DNA from: Pseudomonadota bacterium
Lineage (GTDB): Bacteria; Pseudomonadota; Gammaproteobacteria; Burkholderiales; Burkholderiaceae
Direction: 5' to 3'
DNA length: 50,802 nt
Assembly (NCBI GenBank): GCA_023441105.1
Contig: JAEZQX010000063.1
Coordinates: 1-50,802 of the forward strand
Made by a program: the position numbers and the translations under genes. This document shows, piece after piece, positions 7,520 to 17,996 of this stretch. A model generated the notes under the pieces. That model was not told the DNA's origin, did not search any database, and saw only the letters and a program-made list of their open reading frames with translations. Within the stretch, counting starts at the first letter, position 1, and each line of letters begins with the position of its first letter.

Positions 7520-9643
7520 TCATGCCGCCTTCAGGTTCGGATAGCGCACATGCTCCACCAGGTCCTGCGTCTCCTGGCGCGGCGCTCCCGTCAGCAGGCT
7601 CACCACGATGATCAGGAGGAACCCGAGCGGCACCCCGAACAGCCCGGCGGAGATCGGCTGGATGCCCCACCAGGTGTAGTCGGCTACCGGGCCGGTGACG
7701 CCGAAGAGCCCGCGCAGCCAGGGCTGGGTGGTGGCCATGTAGTAGAAGGTGACGGCCAGGCCGCCGATCATGCCGACCACCGCACCCCACTTGTTGGCGC
7801 GCTTCCAGAAGATGCCCAGCGTGAGCGCGGGGAAGAACGCCGCGGCAGCGAACGAGAAGGCCGCCGACACCAGGAACAGGATGTCGGCCGGCTTCAGCGA
7901 TGCCACGTAGGCTGCGCACAAGGCGACGACCAGCAGGAGCGCCTTCGACACGCCCACACGGCGCGCCGTCGTCGCGCTCGGGTCGATCATCTTGTAGTAC
8001 AGGTCGTGGCTCAAGGCATTGGCAATGGTCAGCAACAAACCGTCGGCGGTGGACAGCGCCGCCGCCAGTCCGCCGGCGGCAACCAGGCCGGAGATTACGT
8101 AAGGCAAGCCGCCGATCTCGGGTGTCGCCAGCACGATGATGTCGCCGCCGATCTTGATCTCCCCGAGCTGCAGGATGCCGTCCTTGTTGACATCGGTCAC
8201 CGATAGCAGGGTTGGATCGACATGCTGCCAGTTGGCGACCCATGCCGGCAGGTTCGCGAACGGCGTGCCGACCACGAAGTTGAACATCTCGAACTTCACC
8301 AGCACCGCCAGCGCCGGCGCGGTGAAGTAAAGCAGGAAGATGAAGAACAGCGACCAGGTCACCGAGTTGCGAGCTTCCCGGACGCTTGGGGTGGTGTAGT
8401 AGCGCACCAGGATGTGCGGCAGCGCCGCGGTGCCGACCATCAGGCAGAAGATCAGCGCGAGGAAGTTGCGCCGCGACTCGTTGAAGGTCTTCTGTGCGGC
8501 CGCGTCGCCCTCAGGATTGCCGGCGAACTGCTGCGCATGACGCGGCATGCCACCGAGTGGCCTGGCGCGGGCCGTGTTGTCGTTGCGGGCCGCGGTCCAG
8601 GCCCTGGTGGCAGCTTCCGCATCCGCCGGCACCGCCGCCAGCGCGGCCTCTGCAGCCTGGACTTCCGCCGCCGGCGCATTGGCGGCCTTCAGGTCCGCCA
8701 CGCGCTTCTGCGCCGCCGCCTTGTCGGCGGCCAGCGCCGCCGGCACGTCCTTCAGCTTGGCGGAGAATTCGTCGGCCCTGGCCTTGAAGATCGCCTGGAC
8801 CTCTTTCTCCTTCGGATCGTTGATCAGCTTTTCTTCGATCTGGGTGACGGTCTGCAGCTTGTTGCCGTAGGCGAACTGCGGAACCGGCACGCCGGACTGC
8901 TGCACGCCGAGCCAGACCACCGGGATCATGTAGGCGATGATCAGGATGATGTACTGCGCCACCTGCGTCCAGGTCACTGCCCGCATCCCGCCGAGGAAGG
9001 AGCAGACCAGGATGCCGGCGAGCCCGAGGAAGACCCCGATCTCGAATGCCAGCCCGGTCAGTCGCGCCGTGATGATGCCGACGCCCACGATCTGCGCGAC
9101 CACGTAGGTGAACGAGCAGAGGATGGCGGCGAAGATGCCGATCAGCCGTGGCAGGTTGCCCTCATAGCGGGCGCCGAGGAAGTCGGGAATGGTGAACTGC
9201 CCGAACTTGCGGAGGTACGGCGCAAGAAAGAACGCCACCAGGCAATAGCCGCCGGTCCACCCCATGATGAAGGCGAGGCCGCCATAGCCGGAGAGATACA
9301 AGGTACCAGCCATGCCGATGAACGACGCGGCGCTCATCCAGTCAGCGCCGGTGGCCATGCCGTTGTACATCGCCGGAACCCGACGGCCTGCCACGTAGTA
9401 TTCGGCGGCTTCCGTCGTGCGGCTCATGATGCCGATGCCGGCGTACAGGCCGATGGTGGCGAGCAGGAAGATGATGCCGATCCAATCCCTCGGCAGGCCC
9501 ATCTGCTCAAGGATCGCCAGCACGATCACGAAAAGGATGAAGCCGCCGATGTACCAGCCATAGACCTTGTTGAGTTGCCGCTTGAACGCCGCGTTGTCCG
9601 CCGCGGCGTTGCCGGATTCGCCGGCTGCGAAGATGCTTGCCAT
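7520..9643 (-). CDS. Sodium:solute symporter, VC_2705 (acetate-type) family, copy 1
   Basis: 707 residues with a dozen or more hydrophobic segments and SSS-family hallmarks (YYVAGRRVPA, GMATGADWMSAASFIG, LAFIMGWTGGY, and LSTADGLLLTIANALSHD). The family is related to ActP and carries short organic acids with Na+. Two soluble insertions stand out: an Ala/Lys/Glu-rich, probably coiled-coil segment (residues about 262-388) and a perfect 12-residue EF-hand loop (DVNKDGILQLGE, residues 484-495). The gene begins four bases after the DUF4212 gene, its expected small partner. Acetate is the likely substrate, inferred from family and neighbourhood. Confidence 0.93.
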   Translation of the reverse strand: MASIFAAGESGNAAADNAAFKRQLNKVYGWYIGGFILFVIVLAILEQMGLPRDWIGIIFLLATIGLYAGIGIMSRTTEAAEYYVAGRRVPAMYNGMATGADWMSAASFIGMAGTLYLSGYGGLAFIMGWTGGYCLVAFFLAPYLRKFGQFTIPDFLGARYEGNLPRLIGIFAAILCSFTYVVAQIVGVGIITARLTGLAFEIGVFLGLAGILVCSFLGGMRAVTWTQVAQYIILIIAYMIPVVWLGVQQSGVPVPQFAYGNKLQTVTQIEEKLINDPKEKEVQAIFKARADEFSAKLKDVPAALAADKAAAQKRVADLKAANAPAAEVQAAEAALAAVPADAEAATRAWTAARNDNTARARPLGGMPRHAQQFAGNPEGDAAAQKTFNESRRNFLALIFCLMVGTAALPHILVRYYTTPSVREARNSVTWSLFFIFLLYFTAPALAVLVKFEMFNFVVGTPFANLPAWVANWQHVDPTLLSVTDVNKDGILQLGEIKIGGDIIVLATPEIGGLPYVISGLVAAGGLAAALSTADGLLLTIANALSHDLYYKMIDPSATTARRVGVSKALLLVVALCAAYVASLKPADILFLVSAAFSFAAAAFFPALTLGIFWKRANKWGAVVGMIGGLAVTFYYMATTQPWLRGLFGVTGPVADYTWWGIQPISAGLFGVPLGFLLIIVVSLLTGAPRQETQDLVEHVRYPNLKAA

Positions 9644-9647
9644 TTTG

Positions 9648-9911
9648 CTATTCCCCTTCGGCGACGCCGTACTCGCGATCGAGCCGGTTCATCGTCCGTG
9701 CGTAGTAGGCGATCATCAGCACGTAAATGATCAGTGCGCCCTGTCCGCCGACCCAGAAGCTGAAGGGCCAGCCGAAGAACGTGAAGTTCAGGTCACGGGC
9801 GAAGTAACCCACCCCGAATGTGACGAGGAACCAGATCACCATCAGCACGGCGGTGATCCTCAGGTTCTTGCGCCAGTACTCGCGCTGCCTCTCGGTCAAT
9901 GTCAGTGTCAT
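9648..9911 (-). CDS. DUF4212 small membrane subunit of the symporter
   Basis: 87 residues. A charged N-terminal end (LTERQREYWRKNLRI) is followed by two transmembrane helices (about 18-38 and 47-70), the standard form of the DUF4212 family, which almost always precedes a VC_2705-type symporter and is thought to be its small subunit. AGGAGG lies nine bases upstream of the ATG. The stop is four bases from the symporter start, so the two are co-translated. It is preceded by a TPR gene on the same strand with a 63-bp gap, possibly the same operon. Confidence 0.93.
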   Translation of the reverse strand: MTLTLTERQREYWRKNLRITAVLMVIWFLVTFGVGYFARDLNFTFFGWPFSFWVGGQGALIIYVLMIAYYARTMNRLDREYGVAEGE

Positions 9912-9974
9912 GTCGCGACTCCTCCTGGTTTTGCGTTCTTCATCCGGATCTCCGGCAGATTCCTCTTCCAGCGG

Positions 9975-10589
9975 CTAGCGTGCGCCGATCTCGCGCTCGA
10001 GCTGCGCCGCCACCTTCGGTTCGAAGCCCTTGAGATGGGCGATGATGCGGCGCGCTTCGTCCGGCTGCTGGCGATCCATCTGCACGCGCGCCAGCTGGTA
10101 CCAGCCGTAGGGACTCATCGGCTGCAGCTCGGTATTGCGCTTGAGCGCGGCGGCAGCCTCGTCGTAGCGGCGCTGCCCGATGAGGGCGAGTCCCAGGCCG
10201 TACCAGGCCCGATCGAGCTTAGGATCGAGGGCCAGCGCCCGGCGGAAGCTCGCTTCCGCAGCGACCAGCTCGCCTTCGCCTTCCTGCAGGAAGGCGAGGT
10301 TGAACCAGTCGGCCGCGCTACGCTCGGGATGTGCGGCGACGAGGCTGCGCAGGTCGTCGATCGCCTGGCGCTTGTTGCCCAGTTGCGCATGAGCATGGGC
10401 TCGGTTGACCAGGGCGTAGGCATTTTGCGGATGCCTGGCAAGCTCCTGGTCCAGAAGCTGAGTGACCTTCTCGTAGCGGTTGAACATGAAGGCTGCAACG
10501 ACTTGCAGCTTCAGCATCGCTTGTCCCCGATCCTTGCGTTCAGCAGGCATGAGATCTACCGCCGGTTCCCGGTCATTCGGGCGGATCAT
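9975..10589 (-). CDS. Tetratricopeptide-repeat protein
   Basis: Up to 204 residues, with about four TPR units between residues 40 and 185, recognisable by the spacing of W/L-G-Y-A-type positions (NAYALVNRAHAHAQLG, then AWYGLGLALIGQRRYDEA, then YGWYQLARVQMDRQQPDEA). No signal peptide or membrane segment is seen, so it is probably a cytoplasmic scaffold. The start is uncertain. The ATG at 10589 has a weak ribosome site; the ATG at 10517 (MLKLQVVAAF) has GGGGA six bases upstream and would give 180 residues. It lies upstream of the DUF4212/symporter pair on the same strand and may assist that system, but no function can be assigned. Confidence 0.82.
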   Translation of the reverse strand: MIRPNDREPAVDLMPAERKDRGQAMLKLQVVAAFMFNRYEKVTQLLDQELARHPQNAYALVNRAHAHAQLGNKRQAIDDLRSLVAAHPERSAADWFNLAFLQEGEGELVAAEASFRRALALDPKLDRAWYGLGLALIGQRRYDEAAAALKRNTELQPMSPYGWYQLARVQMDRQQPDEARRIIAHLKGFEPKVAAQLEREIGAR

Positions 10590-10735
10590 CGTACAGGCCG
10601 CTGACTTCGCCCTTACTCTGCGCCTCCCAGCGTCACATGGCCGCGACGAAGATTCAATCCTGGTAAGCGGATCGTCAGATTTTGACTACACCACGGGCTC
10701 GGCCAGTTCCCCGGCCGACCGTGCCTCCGCGGCAC

Positions 10736-11032
10736 TCAGCGGCAGGCCTGAAGGCCGATCTGCATGCACAGGTTGATCTTGTAGCCGGTCACCACCAACC
10801 AGACGAGCAGCAGGAGGAGGAAGGTGGCGAGCGGCACGTGCTGGTCGAGCACGATCCGCGGGGTGATCAGGCGGGTGAGCCTGATGAACGGCCGGACCAG
10901 GACGTCGAGCACGCCGTAGAACGGGTTGCCGGCGCGCTTGGCGCCGGCCAGGAGGCCGAGGATGAAGCGTCCCACCAGGGCCAGCAACGCGATTTCGGCA
11001 ACCAGCTTGATCGCAGAGACCAATAGCAGCAT
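10736..11032 (-). CDS. Small YggT-like integral membrane protein
   Basis: 98 residues from the ATG at 11032, which shares its A with the TGA stop of the preceding symporter (TGATG), so translation is coupled. Two hydrophobic helices (about 1-30 and 66-84) flank a basic amphipathic stretch with GNPFYGVLDVLVRPFIRLTRLITPR, which recalls the YggT pattern of a short N-P motif followed by R-rich P-x-R segments. It sits where the other symporter has its DUF4212 partner, so it may be an accessory subunit of symporter copy 2. That role is inference; the YggT link is moderate. Confidence 0.8.
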   Translation of the reverse strand: MLLLVSAIKLVAEIALLALVGRFILGLLAGAKRAGNPFYGVLDVLVRPFIRLTRLITPRIVLDQHVPLATFLLLLLVWLVVTGYKINLCMQIGLQACR

Positions 11033-13086
11033 CAAACCCCCGGGGAGCGGATGTAATCGACGAGATCGAGCGTCTTTTGCGACGGGCGCGGCGTCATCAG
11101 GCTGACGAGCACGATCATGAAAAAGCCGAGCGGCACCCCGAAGACACCGGCGGCGTTCGACTTGATGTCCCACCACAAGGCGTCCGCCAGCGGCGTCTGG
11201 ATGCCGAACACCGACCGCAGCCAGGGCTGCGTCGTGCACAGGTAGTAAAGGGTGACGCCGAAGCCGCTGATCATGCCGGCGACCGCACCGAGTCCGGTGG
11301 CTCGCCGCCAGAAGATGCCGAGGACCAGCGCCGGAAAGAAGCCCGCTGCCGCGAGCGAGAACGCCGCGGCGACCATGTCCAGCACCCCCGCGGGTCGGCT
11401 GGCCGCCACCATCGCCGCCATGCCCGCCACCAGCAGCAGCAGCACCTTCGCCAGCAGCACGCGCTGGGCGCTCGTGGCGCGCGAATTGACCATGCGGAAG
11501 TAGAAGTCGTGCGACAGCGCATTGGCGATGGTGAGCAGCAGCCCATCGGCGGTGGACAGGGCCGCCGCCAGGCCGCCGGCCGCGACCAGGCCGGAGACCA
11601 CGTATGGCAGCCCGGCGATCTCCGGCGTCGCCAGCGTGACGATGTCCTGGTTGATGCGGATCTCCGCCAGTTGCACGAGCCCGTCGCCATTCACGTCCGT
11701 CACCCCGAGCAGCCCGGGGTCGAGCGAGCGCCAGGCATGGACCCACGGCGGCAGCGCCGAGAAGCTGGTCCCGACCAGGCCGTCGTAGATCAGCAGCTTG
11801 ACGAGTACCGCCAGCGCCGGCGCGGACAGGTAGAGGAGCACGATGAAGCCAAGCGACCAGGCCACCGATTGCCGCGCCTCGCGCACGCTCGGCGTGGTGT
11901 AGAAGCGCATCAGCACATGCGGCAATGCCGCCGTGCCGACCATCAGGCAGAACACCAGCGCGAGGAAGTTCCTGCGGCTGGCGTTGCGCTCCTTTTCGGT
12001 GGCGCCCGGAAACGGTTCCGCCTGGGGTATCGGCGGCGCAGCATGCGCATCATCCGCCGCCTGCCGCGCCCACAGCTCGCGTGCTTCCTGCTCGCTGCGG
12101 GGGAACTGCGCCACGTCGCGTTCGGCGAGGTGGACCTCGGCCGGATTGCCCGCCGCCCGCGCCCGGCTCATGCGCTCTTCCAGCGCCTCCTTGGCGGCCG
12201 CGTAGGCCTGCTGCGGATTGTCGAGGTTGGCATCGGCAATCGCGGCGCGTTGCGCGAAGACCGCCCGCACCTCCTGCTCGCGTGGATCATGCAGCAGCAC
12301 CTGCTCGATGCGGGTCAGCCGCTCGACGTCCGCGCCGTAAGTCAGTTGCGGCAGCGGGAAACCCGACAGCTTCATGCCGATCCAGACGAGGGGGACCGTG
12401 TAGGCGATGATCAGCACGATGTACTGCGCCACCTGGGTCCAGGTGACGGCCTTCATGCCGCCGAGGAAGGAGCACACCAGCACGCCGGTCAGCCCGAGGA
12501 AGATGCCGACGGTGAAGTCGACCCCGGTGAGCCAGGTGGTGATCAGGCCGACGCCGTAGATCTGCGCCACCACATAGGTGAAGGAACAGATCAGGGTAAT
12601 GATGACCGCCAGCAGACGAGGGATGTGCCCGCCGTAGCGCGCGCCGAGGAAGTCGGGGACCGTCCACTGCCCGAACTTGCGCAGGTAAGGCGCGAGGAAC
12701 ATCGCGATCAGCACGTAGCCGCCGGTCCAGCCCATCACGAACGCGAGGCCGGCATAGCCCTGCAGGTAGATGCCGCCGGCGACACCGATGAACGACGCCG
12801 CGGACATCCAGTCGGCGGCCGTCGCCATGCCGTTGAAGGCGGCCGGCACACGACGCCCCGCCACGTAGTACTCGTTGGGGTCGTTGGTGCGGTTGATGAC
12901 GCCGACGTAGGCATAGAGCAGCAGAGTGCTGCCGAGGAAGAGGTAGCCGATGGTCTGGCGGGTGATGCCGCGCTGCTCCAGCAGGCCGAGCAGGAGCACG
13001 AACAGGGCGAAGCCGAGCGCGTACCAGCCGTAGATGCGATACAGGCGCGCGGAAAGCGCCCGTCCGACGAGCGCGCCCGTGTTCAT
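11032..13086 (-). CDS. Sodium:solute symporter, VC_2705 (acetate-type) family, copy 2
   Basis: 684 residues, clearly paralogous to the product at 7520-9643 throughout (YYVAGRRVPAAFNGMATAAD, LSTADGLLLTIANALSHDFY). It has the same layout: transmembrane core, a soluble Ala/Arg/Glu-rich insertion (about residues 250-370) and a perfect EF-hand loop (DVNGDGLVQLAE, residues 464-475). It lies 43 bp downstream of acs and is followed at once by the YggT-like gene, with no DUF4212 gene. Linkage to acs makes acetate uptake likely. No Shine-Dalgarno is visible: a 10-bp GC hairpin ends right at the start codon. An internal start cannot be excluded, although the N-terminus aligns with that of copy 1. Confidence 0.93.
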   Translation of the reverse strand: MNTGALVGRALSARLYRIYGWYALGFALFVLLLGLLEQRGITRQTIGYLFLGSTLLLYAYVGVINRTNDPNEYYVAGRRVPAAFNGMATAADWMSAASFIGVAGGIYLQGYAGLAFVMGWTGGYVLIAMFLAPYLRKFGQWTVPDFLGARYGGHIPRLLAVIITLICSFTYVVAQIYGVGLITTWLTGVDFTVGIFLGLTGVLVCSFLGGMKAVTWTQVAQYIVLIIAYTVPLVWIGMKLSGFPLPQLTYGADVERLTRIEQVLLHDPREQEVRAVFAQRAAIADANLDNPQQAYAAAKEALEERMSRARAAGNPAEVHLAERDVAQFPRSEQEARELWARQAADDAHAAPPIPQAEPFPGATEKERNASRRNFLALVFCLMVGTAALPHVLMRFYTTPSVREARQSVAWSLGFIVLLYLSAPALAVLVKLLIYDGLVGTSFSALPPWVHAWRSLDPGLLGVTDVNGDGLVQLAEIRINQDIVTLATPEIAGLPYVVSGLVAAGGLAAALSTADGLLLTIANALSHDFYFRMVNSRATSAQRVLLAKVLLLLVAGMAAMVAASRPAGVLDMVAAAFSLAAAGFFPALVLGIFWRRATGLGAVAGMISGFGVTLYYLCTTQPWLRSVFGIQTPLADALWWDIKSNAAGVFGVPLGFFMIVLVSLMTPRPSQKTLDLVDYIRSPGV

Positions 13087-13111
13087 CGGCCGCGCGCCGT
13101 CCGCGCGGCCG
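13087..13111 (-). promoter_or_regulatory. Perfect GC-rich stem-loop abutting the symporter start codon
   Basis: CGGCCGCGCG and CGCGCGGCCG form a perfect 10-bp stem with a 5-base loop between acs and symporter copy 2. On the minus strand the stem ends directly before the ATG at 13086, occupying the place of a ribosome-binding site. No U-run follows, so translational control, attenuation or differential mRNA decay is more likely than simple termination. Confidence 0.6.
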
Positions 13112-13129
13112 GGGCTGAGGGACGCGGTC

Positions 13130-15112
<1,983 letters not shown>

Positions 15113-15743
15113 GCTCTCCTCCTCTCGTCCTTGCCTTGCTGACGCTGATTGATCCCGGACCGCCTCGCCTGCCGCACCCTGCCGGATGCCTGCATCCGCT
15201 ACAGGATGCCTGCTGGGCATGCGCCTGCGGCTACTTTAGTACCGCGAGGCACGGTTGGCCAGTCTCGCCGGCCGTATTGTGGACCATTCCGGCGCCGCGC
15301 TGCCGCGCAGATGCAGATTGCGCTCGGCAGCGCATGGCAGCCGCGAGCGGATGGCCCTGGCGAAATCCCCGGCTGCGTGAAGCCCGGAGCGACGTCATCT
15401 CTGGATGCGTCCTACTTGGTCAACCAGACCAAGGCGCGGGCCTTCATGTCGTGGACGAGCAGGAACTGCCCGTCGCTGGGAAGCGCAGTATCCGCCGCGG
15501 CCTGCGAGCATTTCGACCGGGGATAGCACGCGGTCTTCGCAACCGAACGCCAGGATCGTCGGACCTCGCCCTCGCGTCGAGGCGACCGACAATCCCTGGT
15601 GGCAGCAGTGCATCGGCTGCTCAGGCCGCCGGTCGTTGCCCGCGCCCTCGTCCGCAGGGGTTTTTAGAATCAATGACTTAGACGAATCGGGCGGGGGCAT
15701 TCCACCGTCATGCAGCGGTCATCTGGAACCGCAGCAACGCGGC
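15113..15743. other. Region upstream of acs without a recognisable gene
   Basis: The first 150 bp should hold the acs promoter and leader. The remainder, to the end of the periplasmic TPR gene at 15744, has no convincing gene. One minus-strand frame ending near 15410 reads DGQFLLVHDMKARALVWLTK before a stop and looks protein-like, but it is not open upstream for any length, so it may be a decayed C-terminus. It also holds one copy of a 29-bp repeat (15665-15693). Confidence 0.45.
15665..15693 (+). repeat. 29-bp imperfect direct repeat, copy A
   Basis: It starts TAGAATCAATGACTTAGACG and matches copy B (17891-17919) at 25 of 29 positions, all four differences being transitions. The two copies flank the periplasmic TPR gene and the HD-domain relic. 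Confidence 0.6.
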
Positions 15744-17360
15744 TCAACGGCTCGCCAGCGACCGAGCCTCGCGAATCTCATCTCGGTTGCTGTCGGCGCC
15801 TTGGGTGAGTTGCACCAGACTACGCAGGTACTCGCCGCTCTTCCCCTTGTCGCCTGAGGAACTGGCCGCCCGCGCCGCACCGAAAAAGCCACGCAGGCGG
15901 TTCGGCGTGTTCTTCATCGACGTCTCATACTCCTTCAACGCGCCGGCGGGATCGTCCTGCAGCAGCAACATGTCGGCGAGCAGCTCACGCATCGGATACA
16001 GCCGGTTCTCCATGGCGACATGCTTTGCGCTGCTGTCTTCCAGGTCGGCGGCGGCACGCATCAACTTCAGCCCTTGCGGCTTGTCCCCTGACTGTTGCGC
16101 AACCCATGCCTGCGCGCTCAATACCTGCACGTCCACCTGCTCGGCCCAGTATGGCTGGCCCGCCTTCAACAGCCCGTCACGCAAGCCCGTCAGCTTGTCG
16201 ATGTCCCGCTCCGCGGCAGTCACGTCGCCACTGCGGGCAGCCCCTATTGCGCGCGCGAAATGCGTGATCGCCTCGGCAGGCGGAAAAGGGGTACCAATCG
16301 GCTGCAGCTGTGCAGCCCCCTTCCAGTCCTGGCGCTCCAGGTAGTAGCGGGCGGGGACGGCCGCACGGGCCGTATTGCCGGCCGAAATGGCGCCAACCAC
16401 CTTCTTGATCGCCGCGCTCTCGTCAATCAAGGCTCGTGCCTTGGCGTCCTGCCCTAGCTGCAGGTAGGCGTACTGCATGAAATCATATGAGTGCGGCACG
16501 CCCGCTAGTGCACCATCCAGTTTCACCTGGGCAGCATACGCGTTCGCGATCTCCACGGTTTTGATGTTTGAAGCGATCGACTCCTGCCACATGCCAACCA
16601 TCGAGTAGATGTGCGAGGGCATGTGCTGGGCATGGGGCGCCGCCGGCGCCATTTGCGCGTACTTGTTCGCTGCCCCGATGCCGCGATGCGCGATCGGTGC
16701 GAAATCGTAGCTGTGGATGAGGTAGTGCGTAATGCCCGGATGGCCGGGATACTTCTCGACCAATGGCTCGAGGATCTCGATGGCCTTCTGCAGCGGCTCC
16801 ATCGACTTGTGGTCGAAGATCTCGTTGAGCGCAAGTGCGTGGAAGATCTTGGCCTCGACGTCTTCCGGATACTTGCGACTCAAGCGCTCCATCGCCTGCT
16901 CGTAGTTCTGCGAGCGGGTGCGCTGATCGACCTTGTCGTGGTCCTTGTAGACCTCCTTCAGCGCCGCAAGCCAGTCCTGCTCTCGCTGGGTCTTCGGGCC
17001 GATGGCCTCGCCCTTTTCCACCGCATCGAGCCCCCGTTGCAAGGTAGCCGCGTCCCATGGCCCGACCAACGGATTGGGACGCTGGCTGAGTGCTATCCCC
17101 CAGTAAGCGATCGCACATGAAGGATCCGCCTCGGCAACCGCGTTGAACGCCTTCACCGTCTCCGGAAAGGCGAACGAATGCACCATCGCGAGAGCCCGGT
17201 TGAACTGCTGCTGTCCCTCAGCGGTGCACGACGTTTCGAAAGCCACTTCACCGAAGCTTCCGTGCATTCCGTGCGATGCGTCGGGTTCAGGCGTCGCGGC
17301 AACGCTCACGGCCGCAATGCCCGACAAAGCCAACGCACACGATCCAAGGCGCTTGTCCAT
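15744..17360 (-). CDS. Exported tetratricopeptide-repeat protein
   Basis: 538 residues. The N-terminus (MDKRLGSCALALSGIAAVSVAATPEPD) looks like a signal peptide, so the protein is probably periplasmic. The body holds several TPR-like helical pairs (FAFPETVKAFNAVAEADPSCAIAYWGIALS; YPEDVEAKIFHALALNE) and the segment GHPGITHYLIHSYD then HAQHMPSHIY, whose conserved His pattern is typical of a family of uncharacterised bacterial TPR proteins. The His cluster may bind a metal, but no enzyme motif is recognised. The gene looks less GC-rich than its neighbours, stands alone between acs and the fumarase gene, and is flanked by a direct repeat, so it may be an insertion. Confidence 0.85.
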   Translation of the reverse strand: MDKRLGSCALALSGIAAVSVAATPEPDASHGMHGSFGEVAFETSCTAEGQQQFNRALAMVHSFAFPETVKAFNAVAEADPSCAIAYWGIALSQRPNPLVGPWDAATLQRGLDAVEKGEAIGPKTQREQDWLAALKEVYKDHDKVDQRTRSQNYEQAMERLSRKYPEDVEAKIFHALALNEIFDHKSMEPLQKAIEILEPLVEKYPGHPGITHYLIHSYDFAPIAHRGIGAANKYAQMAPAAPHAQHMPSHIYSMVGMWQESIASNIKTVEIANAYAAQVKLDGALAGVPHSYDFMQYAYLQLGQDAKARALIDESAAIKKVVGAISAGNTARAAVPARYYLERQDWKGAAQLQPIGTPFPPAEAITHFARAIGAARSGDVTAAERDIDKLTGLRDGLLKAGQPYWAEQVDVQVLSAQAWVAQQSGDKPQGLKLMRAAADLEDSSAKHVAMENRLYPMRELLADMLLLQDDPAGALKEYETSMKNTPNRLRGFFGAARAASSSGDKGKSGEYLRSLVQLTQGADSNRDEIREARSLASR

Positions 17361-17644
17361 CGATATCTCCTTGTGTCATCGTCCCTGGCCAAGAAAATGA
17401 ACACCTGCTCGGGAAAGGCGTCCCCTTACACCGCCTGCGTTCTGCGTCCGGAAGACGCTGCAAGGATGTGAGGACGACACATCGAGGCACTTGGTTGGAG
17501 GCGCGCGATCGAGCAGCTGCCCTGCGATTCCTTGAGATGGAACTATCCAACGAGGCCCAACTGCGTACCGGCACGGTCGCAGTGAAATTGGTGCGCTCAC
17601 TTGATGGAGAGCGGCGCAGTCTGTTCCACGAACCTACTCTTCAC

Positions 17645-17813
17645 ACTCCACACAGTCAACACGACTCCGAGGACTCGGCTGTCACGCTGCAGCAGCTGCG
17701 GGACCAGGGCTTCAGCGAGGAGGCCGTGGCGGCCGGGACGTCACGGGTGGCCCGTGTCCACCGACGCGTTCGATTACGCGGTCGAGAGCGATCGTGGCCG
17801 CGTCCACGCCTGA
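17645..17813 (+). pseudogene. Decayed HD-domain (RelA/SpoT-type hydrolase) fragment
   Basis: In the frame through 17660-17734 the translation reads HDSEDSAVTLQQLRDQGF then SEEAVAA. This matches the HD-V-V-E-D-x-x-V-T-x-x-D-L-x-x-x-G-F-x-x-x-V-V-A-A signature of small HD-domain (p)ppGpp-hydrolase-like proteins, one residue shorter after HD. The upstream HD-family sequence is absent, and the downstream resemblance continues only after a frame change (DAFDYAVESD, near 17765-17800). There is no plausible start. I read it as the remnant of a gene that once lay here. Confidence 0.42.
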
Positions 17814-17890
17814 ATGCCGGCTACCCGGGGACTCGGATTCGCGGTGGTACTCGATGGTTGGGTGCGTAAGGCACCGTCCCCACGGCCTAG

Positions 17891-17919
17891 TAGAATCAAC
17901 GACTTAGATGAACCGAGCG
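17891..17919 (+). repeat. 29-bp imperfect direct repeat, copy B
   Basis: It starts TAGAATCAACGACTTAGATG, 25/29 identical to copy A at 15665. It lies about 78 bp before the fumarase start, and its TAGAAT resembles a -10 box, so it could be part of the fumarase promoter; no good -35 is seen at the right distance. Confidence 0.55.
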
Positions 17920-17996
17920 TCCATTGATGACATCGCTCAGTGGGCATTTCAACGTCCCGGTCGACATCCCTAACTTGTTGAATTTCAAGGACTATC

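Noticed and set aside
5672..8206. Open frame of 844 codons on the plus strand
   Set aside because: It lies opposite two clear genes and is rich in Arg, Gln, His and Asp with no domain; it is a GC-driven shadow frame.
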